A DNA stretch of 55,415 bases from UBA3210 sp002363635 (GTDB taxonomy: Bacteria; Bacillota_I; Bacilli_A; RFN20; CAG-449): NCBI GenBank assembly GCA_946641515.1, contig CAMPBT010000008.1, forward strand, positions 1-55,415, in the 5' to 3' direction. Positions 32,355 through 42,135 of this stretch are shown here, one piece after another. Under the pieces are notes generated by a model that ran no database searches, was not told where the DNA came from, and saw nothing but the letters and a program-made list of their open reading frames with translations. The position numbers and the translations under genes were made by a program. The first letter of the stretch is position 1. Every line of letters begins with the position of its first letter.

Positions 32355-32382
32355 GCGGAGGTAAGAAAGTTCTTACTTCCGC
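32355..32382 (+). terminator. Hairpin with Shine-Dalgarno on its 5' arm
   Basis: GCGGAGGTAAGAA pairs with TTCTTACTTCCGC (one G-U), followed by TATTTTATT. Acts as terminator of the winged-helix gene, but its 5' arm holds GGAGG, the only Shine-Dalgarno upstream of the following ATG 32392, so it could also mask that site. Confidence 0.65.
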
Positions 32383-32391
32383 TATTTTATT

Positions 32392-33384
32392 ATGAACTGA
32401 AATATAATAATTCCTATTACCATTTTTATTGGAGATATAATTCTTGCTTGGTTTTGTTACTGATTAGGTTGCCGCACAGTAAAACCTATTGAAAATCAAA
32501 ATCAAAAAATTTTAGATGAAAATAACATATTACAATATGAGCAACAAAAATTAAAAAAAGATATTGATGATCTCAAAGAACAAGGAGATGGGCTTAGAAA
32601 ATCTATTTTTAATTTAAAAATAGAATATAAAGATTATGAAAATAAATTAATTCAAACAGAACAAAAATGAAAATTAACAGAAGAAAAAAATGAGAAAGCT
32701 GAATATTTTATTAAACAATCAGAGCAATTAGCAAGAGAAAAAGCTCAAGCTGTTTATGAGAATGAATTATCTGAATGAAATAAGCGCTTAGAAGTTGCTA
32801 AAAAGTATCAAGAACAATATCTTAATAAACTAGAAGAAGATGTTCATAAAGTTAAAAATGAATTGCAATCTTTAAAAGATACTAAAGCGGCGGCAATTGC
32901 CGCGGCACAAAAAGAAAAACAGATTCAAGAAAACAAAGAAGATTATTGTCTCATTCTTCCAATAGAAGAAAGAAATGATATAAATATATTGCGGGGAGTT
33001 GTTAAAAAAATTGCAAAACCTAGATCAATTTTAATGGCAATCTGGCAAGCCTATTATGCTCCTATTGCTAAGAAAAAATTTCCTCAAATTCTTGGAAAAA
33101 CTGATGTATGTGGCATCTATAAAATCACAAATCAAGAAACTGGAGAATGTTATATAGGTCAAGCTGTTGATGTTCGCCGTAGATGGATGGATCACTGTAA
33201 GATGATGTTACAAATTGATGCTCCTAAAAATAATCAATTATATGCGGCTGCAGCGGAATATGGCTTAGAAGCATTTTCTTTTGAACTTCTTTTAGAATGT
33301 GAACCTAATCAATTAAACGAAAAAGAAAAATATTTTATTGAATTATATAATTCAGATGCTCTTGGATATAATATTAGTAAGTAA
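32392..33384 (+). CDS. Membrane-anchored coiled-coil protein with GIY-YIG nuclease domain
   Basis: 330 residues, open only with TGA as Trp (four codons, two in the first 24 residues). Domains: transmembrane segment about 4-26 (IIIPITIFIGDIILAW), long coiled coil about 35-180 (QKLKKDIDDLKEQ, LEEDVHKVKNEL), then a GIY-YIG domain about 238-330 with CGIYKITNQETGECYIGQA and VRRRWMDHC, tail E catalytic-like KEKYFIELYN. A coil with a GIY-YIG tail is seen in T5orf172/MEOP-like endonucleases. The unusual N-terminal span would tie the nuclease to the membrane. No classical RBS at the start except inside the hairpin. Confidence 0.8.
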
Positions 33385-33396
33385 AGGAGGTTAATA

Positions 33397-34047
33397 ATGG
33401 TTAGTTTTCAAACGCTTGAAGTAGCTGGATTTGCACCTGCTTTAGCTGGAATGCGTCATCCACTTAAATCTTATCAAAAAGCTGATACTTATACAGATGA
33501 AGATGGTAACCTTATTATTGGTAAAAATGATTATGATCTAGCTAAAAGATTATGTAGCGCAGGTAGTCCTGAACATGCTAAGTTTTTACGTCAAATTTGT
33601 GTTTGAGTAAATATTTTTGCACCAAGATTTTGATGGAGTGAATTTGATACTTACAAAATTGGCCCTACTGCGAATAGTCAGTCAACAATGCATACTTTAA
33701 TGAAGGATGGAGTTAAAGAAGAAGATCTTTTCTTTACTTTTGGAGAAGACGAAATTGCAAATAAAGCTATAAGAGATTATTTAACTGCTATCAATGATCT
33801 TATTGCATTATATAAGACTCTTGAAGCAGGTCCTATTAAAGAACAATATTTTGAAAAAGTAAAAGCAATGCTTCCAGAGGGATTTATTCAAGGTCGTATG
33901 GTATCATTAAATTATCAAACTCTTAAAACTATGTATAATCAACGTAAAAACCATCGCCTTTCTGGATGGAATACTGATTTTGTAAATTGAATTCATACGC
34001 TGCCCATGCATGAATTTATTGATGATGAATGGCAAGAGATTGAATAA
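33397..34047 (+). CDS. Conserved phage protein, possible ThyX-like fold
   Basis: 216 residues with at least three TGA-Trp in VWVNIFAPRFWWSEFDTYKIG and VNWIHTLP. Starts MVSFQTLEVAGFAPALAGMRHP. The block APRFWWSEFDTYKIGPTANSQSTMH is a recognisable conserved patch of phage proteins often annotated as hypothetical or flavin-dependent thymidylate-synthase-like; the RHRxxSxNExSxRY signature of ThyX is not intact, so activity is uncertain. AGGAGG before ATG. Lies in the nucleotide/replication block. Confidence 0.65.
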
Positions 34048-34055
34048 TTGTACTA

Positions 34056-34084
34056 TTGACAATTGTTAAAATATATTATATAAT
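34056..34084 (+). promoter_or_regulatory. Sigma-70 promoter before SSB gene
   Basis: TTGACA (34056-34061), 17 bp, TATAAT (34079-34084); serves the SSB-Sak4 pair. Confidence 0.85.
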
Positions 34085-34129
34085 ATAATTGTAATAAAAG
34101 AGACAGTTTAAAAGAAAGAGAGAAAATGT

Positions 34130-35080
34130 ATGCGAAATAATAAAAATATTGTATATGTCGAAGGTTATGTTTACAATTTTAGTCTCTTTGCAAATGTAGC
34201 AGGCCCAAATAGCAAGAGTCCTGGTCAGGAATATATTAATGGTACTGTAAACATTGCAACTGACGAGGATGGAATTAATATTGTAAGTGTTCGTTATACC
34301 TATGTAATTCCAACTTGGAAGAGTGGAAAAGAGAATGAAACTTATACAATTCTTCAATCTCTTCTAAATGGTGCTCCAACTTGGGAGAAGGATGGTAAGG
34401 ATAAAGCAACTAAACTTCGTATTCAAGGTGATGTAGAAGTTAATGATTTTATGGGCCGCGATGGTAATATGGTTGAGTCTAAACAAGTTCGTGGCGGATT
34501 TACACATTATGCTAATGATGGTTTTCGTGATAAGCGTAATAATTTTGAAACTGATATGCTTATTACAAGTACAAAAGTTGTAGAAGTTGAAGATGGAAAA
34601 GATTATATGAATATTTCTGGTTATGTTTTCAACTTCCGTAACGATTTTATTCCTGTAACTTATAGTCTTACAAATGAAGCAGGAATGAAATATTTTGAAA
34701 ATCTTGATATTTCAATGAATAATCCTTATTATGTATATGTTTGGGGTAGGATTGTTTCTTCAACTCAGCGAGTTGAACATCAAGTAGAAACTGCTTGGGG
34801 AGCGCCGCAAGTTGAGTATACAACTCGTACTCTTCGCATGTGGGAAATGGATGGCTGTGCTCCAGAACCTTATGAATTTAATGATGATTCTACAATGACA
34901 GTAGCAGAATTTAAGCAGGGTCTAGAAGCTCGAGAGCAGCAAAAAGCAGAAGCTAAGGCTCGTCAAGAAGCACGCAATAATAGTGCAAGTGGTCAATCTG
35001 GATTCCCCACTTCTAATGATAATTCTTTCGTAGGTGGTCCTACTAATTCTCCAACTGTTGCATCTAATTTTAAGTTTTAA
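34130..35080 (+). CDS. Probable single-strand DNA-binding protein
   Basis: 316 residues. Two OB-type halves by pattern (NIVYVEGYVYNFSLF, then a second YMNISGYVFNFRNDF), a Gln/Ala-rich coil (EAREQQKAEAKARQEA), and a flexible tail ending SNFKF, like the aromatic C-terminal tip of SSBs. Direct neighbour of a Sak4-like ATPase, a standard pairing of phage recombination genes. No TGA. OB/SSB call is by architecture, not by a strict motif. Confidence 0.65.
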   Translation: MRNNKNIVYVEGYVYNFSLFANVAGPNSKSPGQEYINGTVNIATDEDGINIVSVRYTYVIPTWKSGKENETYTILQSLLNGAPTWEKDGKDKATKLRIQGDVEVNDFMGRDGNMVESKQVRGGFTHYANDGFRDKRNNFETDMLITSTKVVEVEDGKDYMNISGYVFNFRNDFIPVTYSLTNEAGMKYFENLDISMNNPYYVYVWGRIVSSTQRVEHQVETAWGAPQVEYTTRTLRMWEMDGCAPEPYEFNDDSTMTVAEFKQGLEAREQQKAEAKARQEARNNSASGQSGFPTSNDNSFVGGPTNSPTVASNFKF

Positions 35081-35096
35081 TTAAAGGAGAGACTTT

Positions 35097-36098
35097 ATGA
35101 TTGATATTTTTTCTATTAAACCTCATGAGGTCTCTCGCGATCTCTGTGGTTATACTGTACTTCTTTATGGTCAGCCCAAAACTGGTAAAACTACAACTGC
35201 GGCTCAATTTCCAAAAGCTCTTTTATGTGCATTTGAGACCGGTTATCTAGCTATCCCCGGTGTTATGGCTCAGCCCGTTAATAAATGGTCTGAATTTAAG
35301 CAAATTCTTAAGCAGCTTGATTCAGATGAAGCTCGTAAACAATTTAAGAATATTATTGTTGATACTGTTGATATTGCATATGATCTTTGTGAGAAATATA
35401 TTTGTAATCAAAATGGTGTTTCAGCTGTAGGTGACCTTCCATTTGGTAAGGGATATAATCTTGCTAAGAAAGAGTTTGATGAAGCTCTTCGTAGAATTCC
35501 ACAAATGGGTTATGGTCTTGTAATGATTTCTCATGCTCAAGATAAAACTTTTAAAGATGAAAATGGTGATGAGTATCAGCAGATTGTTCCTACTCTAGCT
35601 AATCAGCCTAGGCTTGTTGTTGACCGCATGAGTGATATTATTGGTTATGCACATCCATTCCAAGAGGAAGATGGAACTGTTCATACCACTTTATTTATGC
35701 GGGGCACCCCTCGTTTTGTTGCGGGTTCTCGTTTTAAGTATACCCCTGATAGCATTGATTTTAGTTATGATAATCTTGTTAATGCTATTGGAGATGCAAT
35801 TGATCGTCAAGCAAAAGATTTTAACGGACAGTTTGTAACAGATGCCCCTACTACAGCTCATGTAGCTGAACCAGAACTTGATTTTGATGATCTTATGAAT
35901 CAATTTAACACTCTTGTATCTAAGATTCAAAATGCTACTGGTGGTGCATTTGGTACTACATGGGCTCCTCGTATTGTAGCTATTACAGATAAGTATCTCG
36001 GTAAGGGAAAGAAAGTTTCTGATATGACTCGGGATCAAGTAGAACAACTTGTTCTTATCGTAGACGATCTCACAGAAGCGGTCGGTAATGGGCTATAG
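35097..36098 (+). CDS. Sak4-like RecA-fold ATPase
   Basis: 333 residues. Walker A G25-QPKT-GKT, Walker B FKNIIVDTVDI, ending with an acidic and helix-rich tail. Fits the phage Sak4/AAA_24 group of single-strand annealing and recombination ATPases. AAAGGAG before ATG. Acts with the SSB upstream. All Trp are TGG. Confidence 0.82.
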   Translation: MIDIFSIKPHEVSRDLCGYTVLLYGQPKTGKTTTAAQFPKALLCAFETGYLAIPGVMAQPVNKWSEFKQILKQLDSDEARKQFKNIIVDTVDIAYDLCEKYICNQNGVSAVGDLPFGKGYNLAKKEFDEALRRIPQMGYGLVMISHAQDKTFKDENGDEYQQIVPTLANQPRLVVDRMSDIIGYAHPFQEEDGTVHTTLFMRGTPRFVAGSRFKYTPDSIDFSYDNLVNAIGDAIDRQAKDFNGQFVTDAPTTAHVAEPELDFDDLMNQFNTLVSKIQNATGGAFGTTWAPRIVAITDKYLGKGKKVSDMTRDQVEQLVLIVDDLTEAVGNGL

Positions 36099-36099
36099 A

Positions 36100-36303
36100 A
36101 TGAATTTTGGAAATGAGTTGGCTCAAATTATACATTGTAAAACTCAAGATGAAATTTTACATTTTATTAAAGACCATAATTTAAATCCAACTTATTTAAA
36201 ATATGATTGAAATAAAGACGAATGATCTATAACTTTTAATGCCAATTGAACAAATCAAGTTACAGCTATAGATGTTACGGTAACTGTTAAAGAATATTTT
36301 TAA
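36100..36303 (+). CDS. 67-residue hypothetical
   Basis: MNFGNELAQIIHCKTQDEIL, with three TGA-Trp (YDWNKDEWSITFNANWT). Start overlaps nothing but lies 2 bases after the Sak4 stop; RBS weak. Beta-rich C-terminus. Unknown. Confidence 0.6.
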
Positions 36304-36345
36304 GGTGTAATGGCATAAAGGTATCTTATATCACCAATATTATTT

Positions 36346-36374
36346 AAACCGCTCTCTTTTGAGGGCGGTTTTTT
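36346..36374 (+). terminator. Terminator of the SSB-Sak4 operon
   Basis: AACCGCTCTC-TTTT-GAGGGCGGTT followed by TTTT, intrinsic. Confidence 0.85.
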
Positions 36375-36376
36375 AT

Positions 36377-36405
36377 TTGACAGAAACAAAAATATATGTT
36401 ATAAT
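36377..36405 (+). promoter_or_regulatory. Promoter of the replisome operon
   Basis: TTGACA (36377-36382), 17 bp, TATAAT (36400-36405), directly after the terminator; starts the dnaB operon. Confidence 0.85.
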
Positions 36406-36436
36406 TAATTGATAAAATATCTATGAAAGGAGATTA

Positions 36437-36913
36437 ATGGCAAAATTAGCACCTGTTAAATGTCCATATTGCGGCCAATCCTTTCAGAGAGAAGATACAG
36501 ATTTTGTTCAGCTTGGCCGTAGGTATGCTCATAAAGAATGCGCGGATACCGCAAATCAAATTCATACATATATGAAACATGTTCTTGGAATAAATTATTC
36601 TTATACGAAAATCGAAGCACAAATTAAAAAATTTATTACTCAAGAAGGATTAGATATTAAAGCAATTTATAAAACTTTAATATATTGGTATGATATAAAA
36701 AAATCATCTACAGATCAAGCAAATGGTGGAATAGGAATTGTGCCATATGTTTATAGTGATTATTTAACTTATGCACAAAATCAATATAAAAATTCTCAAA
36801 TAAATAAAGATAAAATAATAAGCGAATTTATAGGAGAAGTGCCAACAGAAATAATTGGAAAAGCAACTCCTATAAAGAAGCCTCGTCATATTAAATTTTA
36901 TGAACTTAGTTAG
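36437..36913 (+). CDS. Zinc-finger protein upstream of helicase, loader candidate
   Basis: 158 residues: CPYCGQ near 9-14 and HKEC near 33 form a zinc site, then helices (YTKIEAQIKKFITQEGLDIKAIYKTLIYWY). AAAGGAG before ATG. Immediately upstream of DnaB, which is the position of helicase loaders and DnaI/DnaD-like proteins. No Walker motif, so it is not a DnaC-type loader. Role inferred from context. Confidence 0.65.
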   Translation: MAKLAPVKCPYCGQSFQREDTDFVQLGRRYAHKECADTANQIHTYMKHVLGINYSYTKIEAQIKKFITQEGLDIKAIYKTLIYWYDIKKSSTDQANGGIGIVPYVYSDYLTYAQNQYKNSQINKDKIISEFIGEVPTEIIGKATPIKKPRHIKFYELS

Positions 36914-36927
36914 GAGGTTTAAATATT

Positions 36928-38439
36928 TTGAGTGAACTTAAATATATAGATACTCCGGCGACGGTTCAGGTATTAGGATGTATTATTAATAATCTTGATA
37001 TTTTAAATGATTCAAGATATGAATTATCAGATGAAGATTTTCCGAAAGGGTTTCATAGAACATTATTTTCAGCTTTATCTAATTTAGCAGCTTTAGGAAC
37101 AGAATATATAACTCCTCAAACAATTGAAGATTATTTAAATGATAAACCACAAAGTTATGCTGAATATAAAGCTGGTGATGGTCCAAGGTTTGTTAAATCT
37201 TGTACAACAGGAGTAGATTTTCAAAACTTTGACTATTATTATAATAGAATTAAAAAATTAACTTTGCTTCAAGCTTATCATGATATAGGATTAGATGTAT
37301 CAAGTTTATATAATCCAGATGAATTAAACATATCCAAAAGAGAACAACAAAATAAATATTTTGATAGTTTAAGCTTAACTGATATTGCAGATAAAATTGA
37401 TATGTTAATGCTTAAAATTAGGTCAGAATATGTTGATCATACTTCTGATGAAAGTATATCTGCGGCCGCAGGAATTGAAGAATTATTTGCTTCTCTTGGA
37501 GAGGTACCAGATGTAGGACAGCCTATGTATGGAGATATGATTAATACTGTTACAAGAGGTATGCGACTTGGAAAATTTTATTTGCGGTCAGCTGCAACAG
37601 GCGTTGGTAAAACAAGAACAATGGTTGCAGATTTTTGTAATTGTGGCTGTAATAAAATTTGGAAAAATGGAGAGTGGATTGATAATGGATTAGCTTTTCC
37701 TTCTTTTTTCTTAAGCACAGAGCTCGAGCTCGATGAATTGCAAACAATGATGGTTGCATTTTTAGCAGATATTAATGAAGAGAATATTCTTAATAATACA
37801 CTTAGTTTTGAAGAAAGAGAGAGAATAAAAGTCGCGATTGAAATTATTAAAGAGTCTCCATTATATATTGAAGTTATCCCAGATTTTAGTTTAAAAGATA
37901 TTGAAAATGCAATAAAAAGAAGTATTAGATTGTACGCAACTCAATATTTTTTCATTGATTATATTCATACTTCTATGAAAATTCTTGAGGAAATTACTAA
38001 AAGGTCTGGTGGGGTAAAACTTCGAGAAGATAACATTCTTTTCTTGTTAAGCGTTAAATTAAAAGAAATTGCAACTGAATATAATGTTTTTATTTTAAGT
38101 AGTACACAATTAAATCAAGATTGAAAATCCGCAGATATTCCTGATCAAAATTTACTACGCGGAGCAAAAAGTATTGCGGATAAAGTTGATACAGGTATGT
38201 TATTATTAGATGTTACAGAGGAAGATAAAGAAAAACTTCAAAATATTATAGGTAGTACAGGTATGGCTATGCCGAATGTAAAAATGTCTATTTATAAAAA
38301 TCGTAGAGGGTCTTATAACAAATGTTATCTTTGGATGTATGCGAATAAAGCAACTTGTAGATTTGACGGAGTATTTTGTACAGATTATAGTTATGAATTA
38401 ATTCCAATTACAGATACGAAAATTTATATGAGAGTTTAG
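36928..38439 (+). CDS. dnaB: DnaB-family replicative helicase
   Basis: 503 residues from TTG 36928 (AGGAGG about 9 bases upstream), one TGA-Trp (NQDWKSAD). N-terminal collar about 5-150; RecA-like motor with Walker A ATGVGKTRTM near 221-230, Walker B FFIDYIH near 340, H4 LSSTQLNQDWK near 390, and the arginine-finger-like RGAKSIADKVD. The TGA sits in motif H4 where relatives have a Trp or other aromatic. Unwinds DNA at the fork with primase. The gene is followed by a GC-rich insert. Confidence 0.9.
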
Positions 38440-38449
38440 GGAGAAAATT

Positions 38450-38689
38450 ATGAATGATACTGATCAAGCAATAACTATGATGCTGCAAGACAACGCCGCA
38501 CTGATTGGCAAGTGCGAACGTCTCGCGGAAGAGAACGAACGGCTGCGGGAGTTGGTGCGGGACATAATGCCTATCGTCTGTGATGGATGCTACGGACGCC
38601 TGTGCGAGAGGCCAAAGGTAGAGCATCCGTTCGTGACATGTTCGTTTGATGACCGCATGCGCGAGCTGGGGGTGACCGATTATGACTAG
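38450..38689 (+). CDS. GC-rich inserted gene 1, coiled-coil/CxxC protein
   Basis: 79 residues with GC-rich codons (GCG, CTG, CGC) unlike all neighbours. MNDTDQAITMMLQDNAAL, helical LAEENERLREL coil, then CDGCYGRLC. Stops TAG. Has no TGA codons and, with gene 2, looks like an import from a high-GC bacterium or phage using the standard code. Function unknown; leucine-zipper-like coil plus Cys. Confidence 0.75.
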   Translation: MNDTDQAITMMLQDNAALIGKCERLAEENERLRELVRDIMPIVCDGCYGRLCERPKVEHPFVTCSFDDRMRELGVTDYD

Positions 38690-39056
38690 CGCGATCGAGG
38701 AACTGCGCCGCCTGCTGGACGAGCGCGGGGTGGAGTGTGAGGCTACGCTGGACAGCCTGACCACGTGGGCAACGGGCAGCGACACGGCGCGTTGGTGCGC
38801 CGACGAGTTGATTAACGACAGGTTCGACTTGTACGCCTACAACGTGGACGAGGACGTGTCCGGACTGACCCCTGAACAGGCCGTCGAGGCTACGCTGGGG
38901 CGAGGGACGTGTCACGTCGAGCGGCACGGCTCACTTGCCAACTGGCTCGATATGGTGTGCTGGTCGTGTTCTGAGTGCGGGTTCGGCTGGCATCATTCTG
39001 TCAACGATAAGCAGTTTCACTACTGCCCCAACTGCGGGAGGAGGGTAGTCAAGTGA
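38682..39056 (+). CDS. GC-rich inserted gene 2, zinc-ribbon protein
   Basis: 124 residues. MTSAIEELRRLLDERG, acidic middle, C-terminal C-x2-C near 97 and CPNCGRR near 115: zinc ribbon like those in actinobacterial prophage genes. All five Trp are TGG. In the standard code it stops at TGA 39054-39056; under TGA-Trp it would run to TAG 39074, adding seven residues. The TGA overlaps the GTG start of primase (GTGA), which fits translational coupling and an ancestral stop. Confidence 0.75.
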   Translation: MTSAIEELRRLLDERGVECEATLDSLTTWATGSDTARWCADELINDRFDLYAYNVDEDVSGLTPEQAVEATLGRGTCHVERHGSLANWLDMVCWSCSECGFGWHHSVNDKQFHYCPNCGRRVVK

Positions 39057-40126
39057 GCTACGACAAAGAATTAGTTAAAGAACAAATTGAATTAGAAGAT
39101 GTTTATAATTTATTAGATTTTTTTGATGCAGACCCTCAAATGTTTAATACTTATATTATTGCAAGAACTATCTGTCATGGTGGAGATAGTCATAAGTTAT
39201 ATTATTATGAAAACACTCAATTATTTAAATGTTACAGCGATAGTTGTGGTACCTTTGATATATTTGAATTAGTTCAAAAAGTAGAAGATATTAAAGATTT
39301 AAATGCTGCGGTTTTTTATATTGTAAATTTTTTTAATCTTCAGTCTAAAATTGATGAAGTTGATGAAGATTTTGATTTAGAAACTTCTAGATATATTGCT
39401 CAATTAACTAAGTTAGCTCAATTAGATGGATATAAAAAAGATAAAATTATTTTACCAGAAATATCAAAAAAGTTAATTGAACATTATCCGCAACCAGAAA
39501 TTGTCAATTGGACAAAAGAAGGTATTTCTCCTGAAGTGTGTAAATATATGGAAATTAAATATGACCCGGTTAATGGAAATATTTTAATTCCACATTTTGA
39601 TGAAGATAATAGATTAGTTGGAATTAGACAAAGAACTCTTGTCCAAGAGCAAGAAATATATGGTAAATATAGACCCGCACGAATACAAAATCAGTTATGT
39701 AATCATCCTTTGGCTTTTAATTTATATGGTTTTAATCAAGCTAAACCACAAATTAAACAAGCTGGAATTGCTATTATAACAGAAGGTGAAAAATCTGTAT
39801 TACAATATATGTCTTATTTTGGAACAAAATCTAATATTTGTGTAGCTGTATGCGGCAGTTCTGTTTCTCAGTATCAATTTCAGCTTCTTTTAGACGCAGG
39901 AGTTAAAGAAATTGCTTTAGGATTTGATAAAGATTTTCAAGATATGCACGGAAAAGAATATGAGGATGTTGTAAAAAAAATTGACAACATTTATAATAAA
40001 TATAAAAATAGAATTACTATTAGTGTATTATTTGATAAGTGAAATTTATTAGGATATAAAAATTCACCATTAGATTGCGGAAAGGAAGCTTTTCTTTACT
40101 TATGAAGGAACAGGATTATGTGTTAG
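39053..40126 (+). CDS. dnaG: DnaG-type primase
   Basis: 357 residues from GTG 39053. CHC2-type zinc finger: C41-H42, C60, C65 (TICHGGDSHK, FKCYSDSCG). Toprim: IITEGEKSVLQYM near 243, GFDKDF near 291. Two C-terminal TGA-Trp (DKWNLL, FLYLWRN) include the DCGKEAF...W pattern conserved in phage primases; a standard code stops early at 40042. Synthesises primers for the polymerase alpha downstream. Start formed by the insert. Confidence 0.88.
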
Positions 40127-40320
40127 ATTATAGAAAAAAGCATCCTAGATGTAAATATTGTGTTTTTCATAAATTTAAGAGTATGCCTTGACAATATGGT
40201 TATTGAAAATGTACTTTAAAAGATAAAGTATTGCCAGAGCATTTAATTAGTTTTTTATATGATTTACAAGGATGTTTTTGTGAATGATTTATAGCAAAGG
40301 AGGATAATATTGAAATATAA
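40102..40320 (+). CDS. Small Cys-rich hypothetical
   Basis: 72 residues, three TGA-Trp (MPWQYGYWKCTL, FCEWFIAKE). CKYC near 17 and CTL, GCFCEW suggest a metal site. Overlaps the primase end by 25 bases and its stop overlaps the RecJ start. Unknown; the frame depends on TGA-Trp. Confidence 0.6.
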
Positions 40321-42073
40321 ATTAATAGGAGAATATCAAAATCCGCAAGATCCTCTTAGTCAGATTTTAATAAATCGAGGTATTGAAAATGTAGATGAAT
40401 GAGTTAAAGCAGATTGAAAGAATGTTAATTCACCTTGACTTTTTGGCAGAGAAAAAGTTCAACACGCAATAAAATTAATGATGTTTGCGGCTTTACATAC
40501 AAATGAAATCTATGTATTAGTAGACTGTGATGCAGATGGTTTTACGAGTGCTGCAATTATTATTAATTATTTATATGAAATGTATCGAGATGTTCCAGAA
40601 GTTTTATCAATTAAAGATAGAATTCATTATATTTTACATACAGGAAAACAACATGGATTAGAAGATTGTGTAGATCAATTTCCTGATAATTGTTTAATTA
40701 TTTTGCCAGATAGTTCAACCAATGACACTATTCAAATGCGTCAATTACTTGATCGAGGATGCTCAATAGTTTGCATGGACCACCATGAAGCTGATAATTA
40801 CTTAGAAGATGAAGAACGTTTAGTAATTATTAACAATCAGTTATGTGATTATCCTAATAAAAATATGTCTGCCGCAGGTGTAGTTTGACAAGTTTGTAGA
40901 GCTTGAGATCAAATATTTGAACAGGATTATTCAAATAATTTAGTTGATTTAGCTGCTCTTGGAATTTTATCTGATATGGAATCTTATATTGAATTAGAAA
41001 ATAGAGCAATTATTAATAGGGGATTAAAGAATATTCATAATCCGTTTTTTTATTATATGTGTGAAAAAAATAAATTTAGTATTGATAAAATGGGTGGAAT
41101 TAATTATATGTCAATTGCATTTTATGTAACACCTTTTATTAATGCAGTTGTTCGATCAGGTACTTTAGAAGAAAAAGATTTAATTTTTAAATCAATGTTA
41201 ACAATGTATGCTTTTGAGAAAATTGAAAGTGGGAAACGTGGACATAAAGGAGAATTTGTACTTAGAGTGGAAGAAGCAGTACGAATCTGCGCTAATGTCA
41301 AAGCTAGACAAACAAAATTGCAAGATGCTACAATGGATTTACTCGAACAAAGAATTCAATCTGAGAGATTGACAGAAAATGGTATTATTATATTACTTTG
41401 TGAGCCAGGAGAAGTTGAAAAAAATCTCGCAGGACTTATCGCCAATAAAATCCAAGCTAAATATCAGCACCCCTGTTACATCCTTACAAAATCAAAAGGG
41501 AAAGATGATAAAGAATATTATTATAGAGGAAGTGGAAGAAATTATTCCATGTCCGAAAACCAAGATTTGCGACAACTTGCTCTAAGTACTGGCATACCAG
41601 AATATGTTCAAGGTCATGCAAATGCACATGGTGCAAGTATTCCTGAATCTCGAATTCAAGAATTTATTGATGCAACAAATAAATTATATGAAAATATTTC
41701 TAAAGAACCGGTATATTGGGTTGATTTTATTTGAAGTTTGAATGAAATTAATCCTAATACAATTTTAACAATTGCAGATGCTAAAGATTACTGAGGACAA
41801 GAAATTCCAGAACCATATGTTGTTATTAAAGATATACCTATAAATTGAATTCAATTATTATCACCCGATAAACATCCTACTTTAAAAATTCATCTTGAAA
41901 ATGGTGTTGATATTATGAAATTTAAATCTTCTCAAGAAGAATATGAAGATTTTGTAGAACCTAATACTTATTTAACGGCTATTTGTAGATGTGCAAAAAA
42001 TGAATGAGCCGGCCGCATAACTGCACAACTTATTATTGAAGATTTTATTTTACAAGAAAAGTGAGTGTTTTAA
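40310..42073 (+). CDS. recJ: RecJ-like single-strand exonuclease (DHH family)
   Basis: 587 residues from TTG 40310, AAAGGAGG upstream. DHH motifs: DCDADGFTSAA near 73, DHHEAD near 157, DHHA1-type C-terminal part with GHANAHGASI near 440. Ten TGA-Trp against one TGG; without recoding it breaks into fragments. It would trim 5' single strands in recombination and mismatch repair. Its codon use contrasts sharply with polymerase alpha right behind it. An oligoribonuclease/NrnA relative is the alternative. Confidence 0.88.
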
Positions 42074-42076
42074 TAA

Positions 42077-42105
42077 TTGACAAAAACAAAATAATATGGT
42101 ATAAT
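42077..42105 (+). promoter_or_regulatory. Promoter of DNA polymerase gene
   Basis: TTGACA (42077-42082), 17 bp, TATAAT (42100-42105), right after the RecJ stop. Confidence 0.85.
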
Positions 42106-42135
42106 TAATTTAGAAAATTAGGAGAAAGAGGTTAT

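Noticed and set aside
38408..38927. Long minus-strand frames over the GC-rich insert
   Set aside because: High GC gives long antisense frames; plus-strand genes have starts, zinc motifs and coupling.
40310..42073. RecJ as a decayed pseudogene with many stops
   Set aside because: All interruptions are TGA, motifs stay intact, no TAA or TAG or frameshift occurs; recoding explains it.
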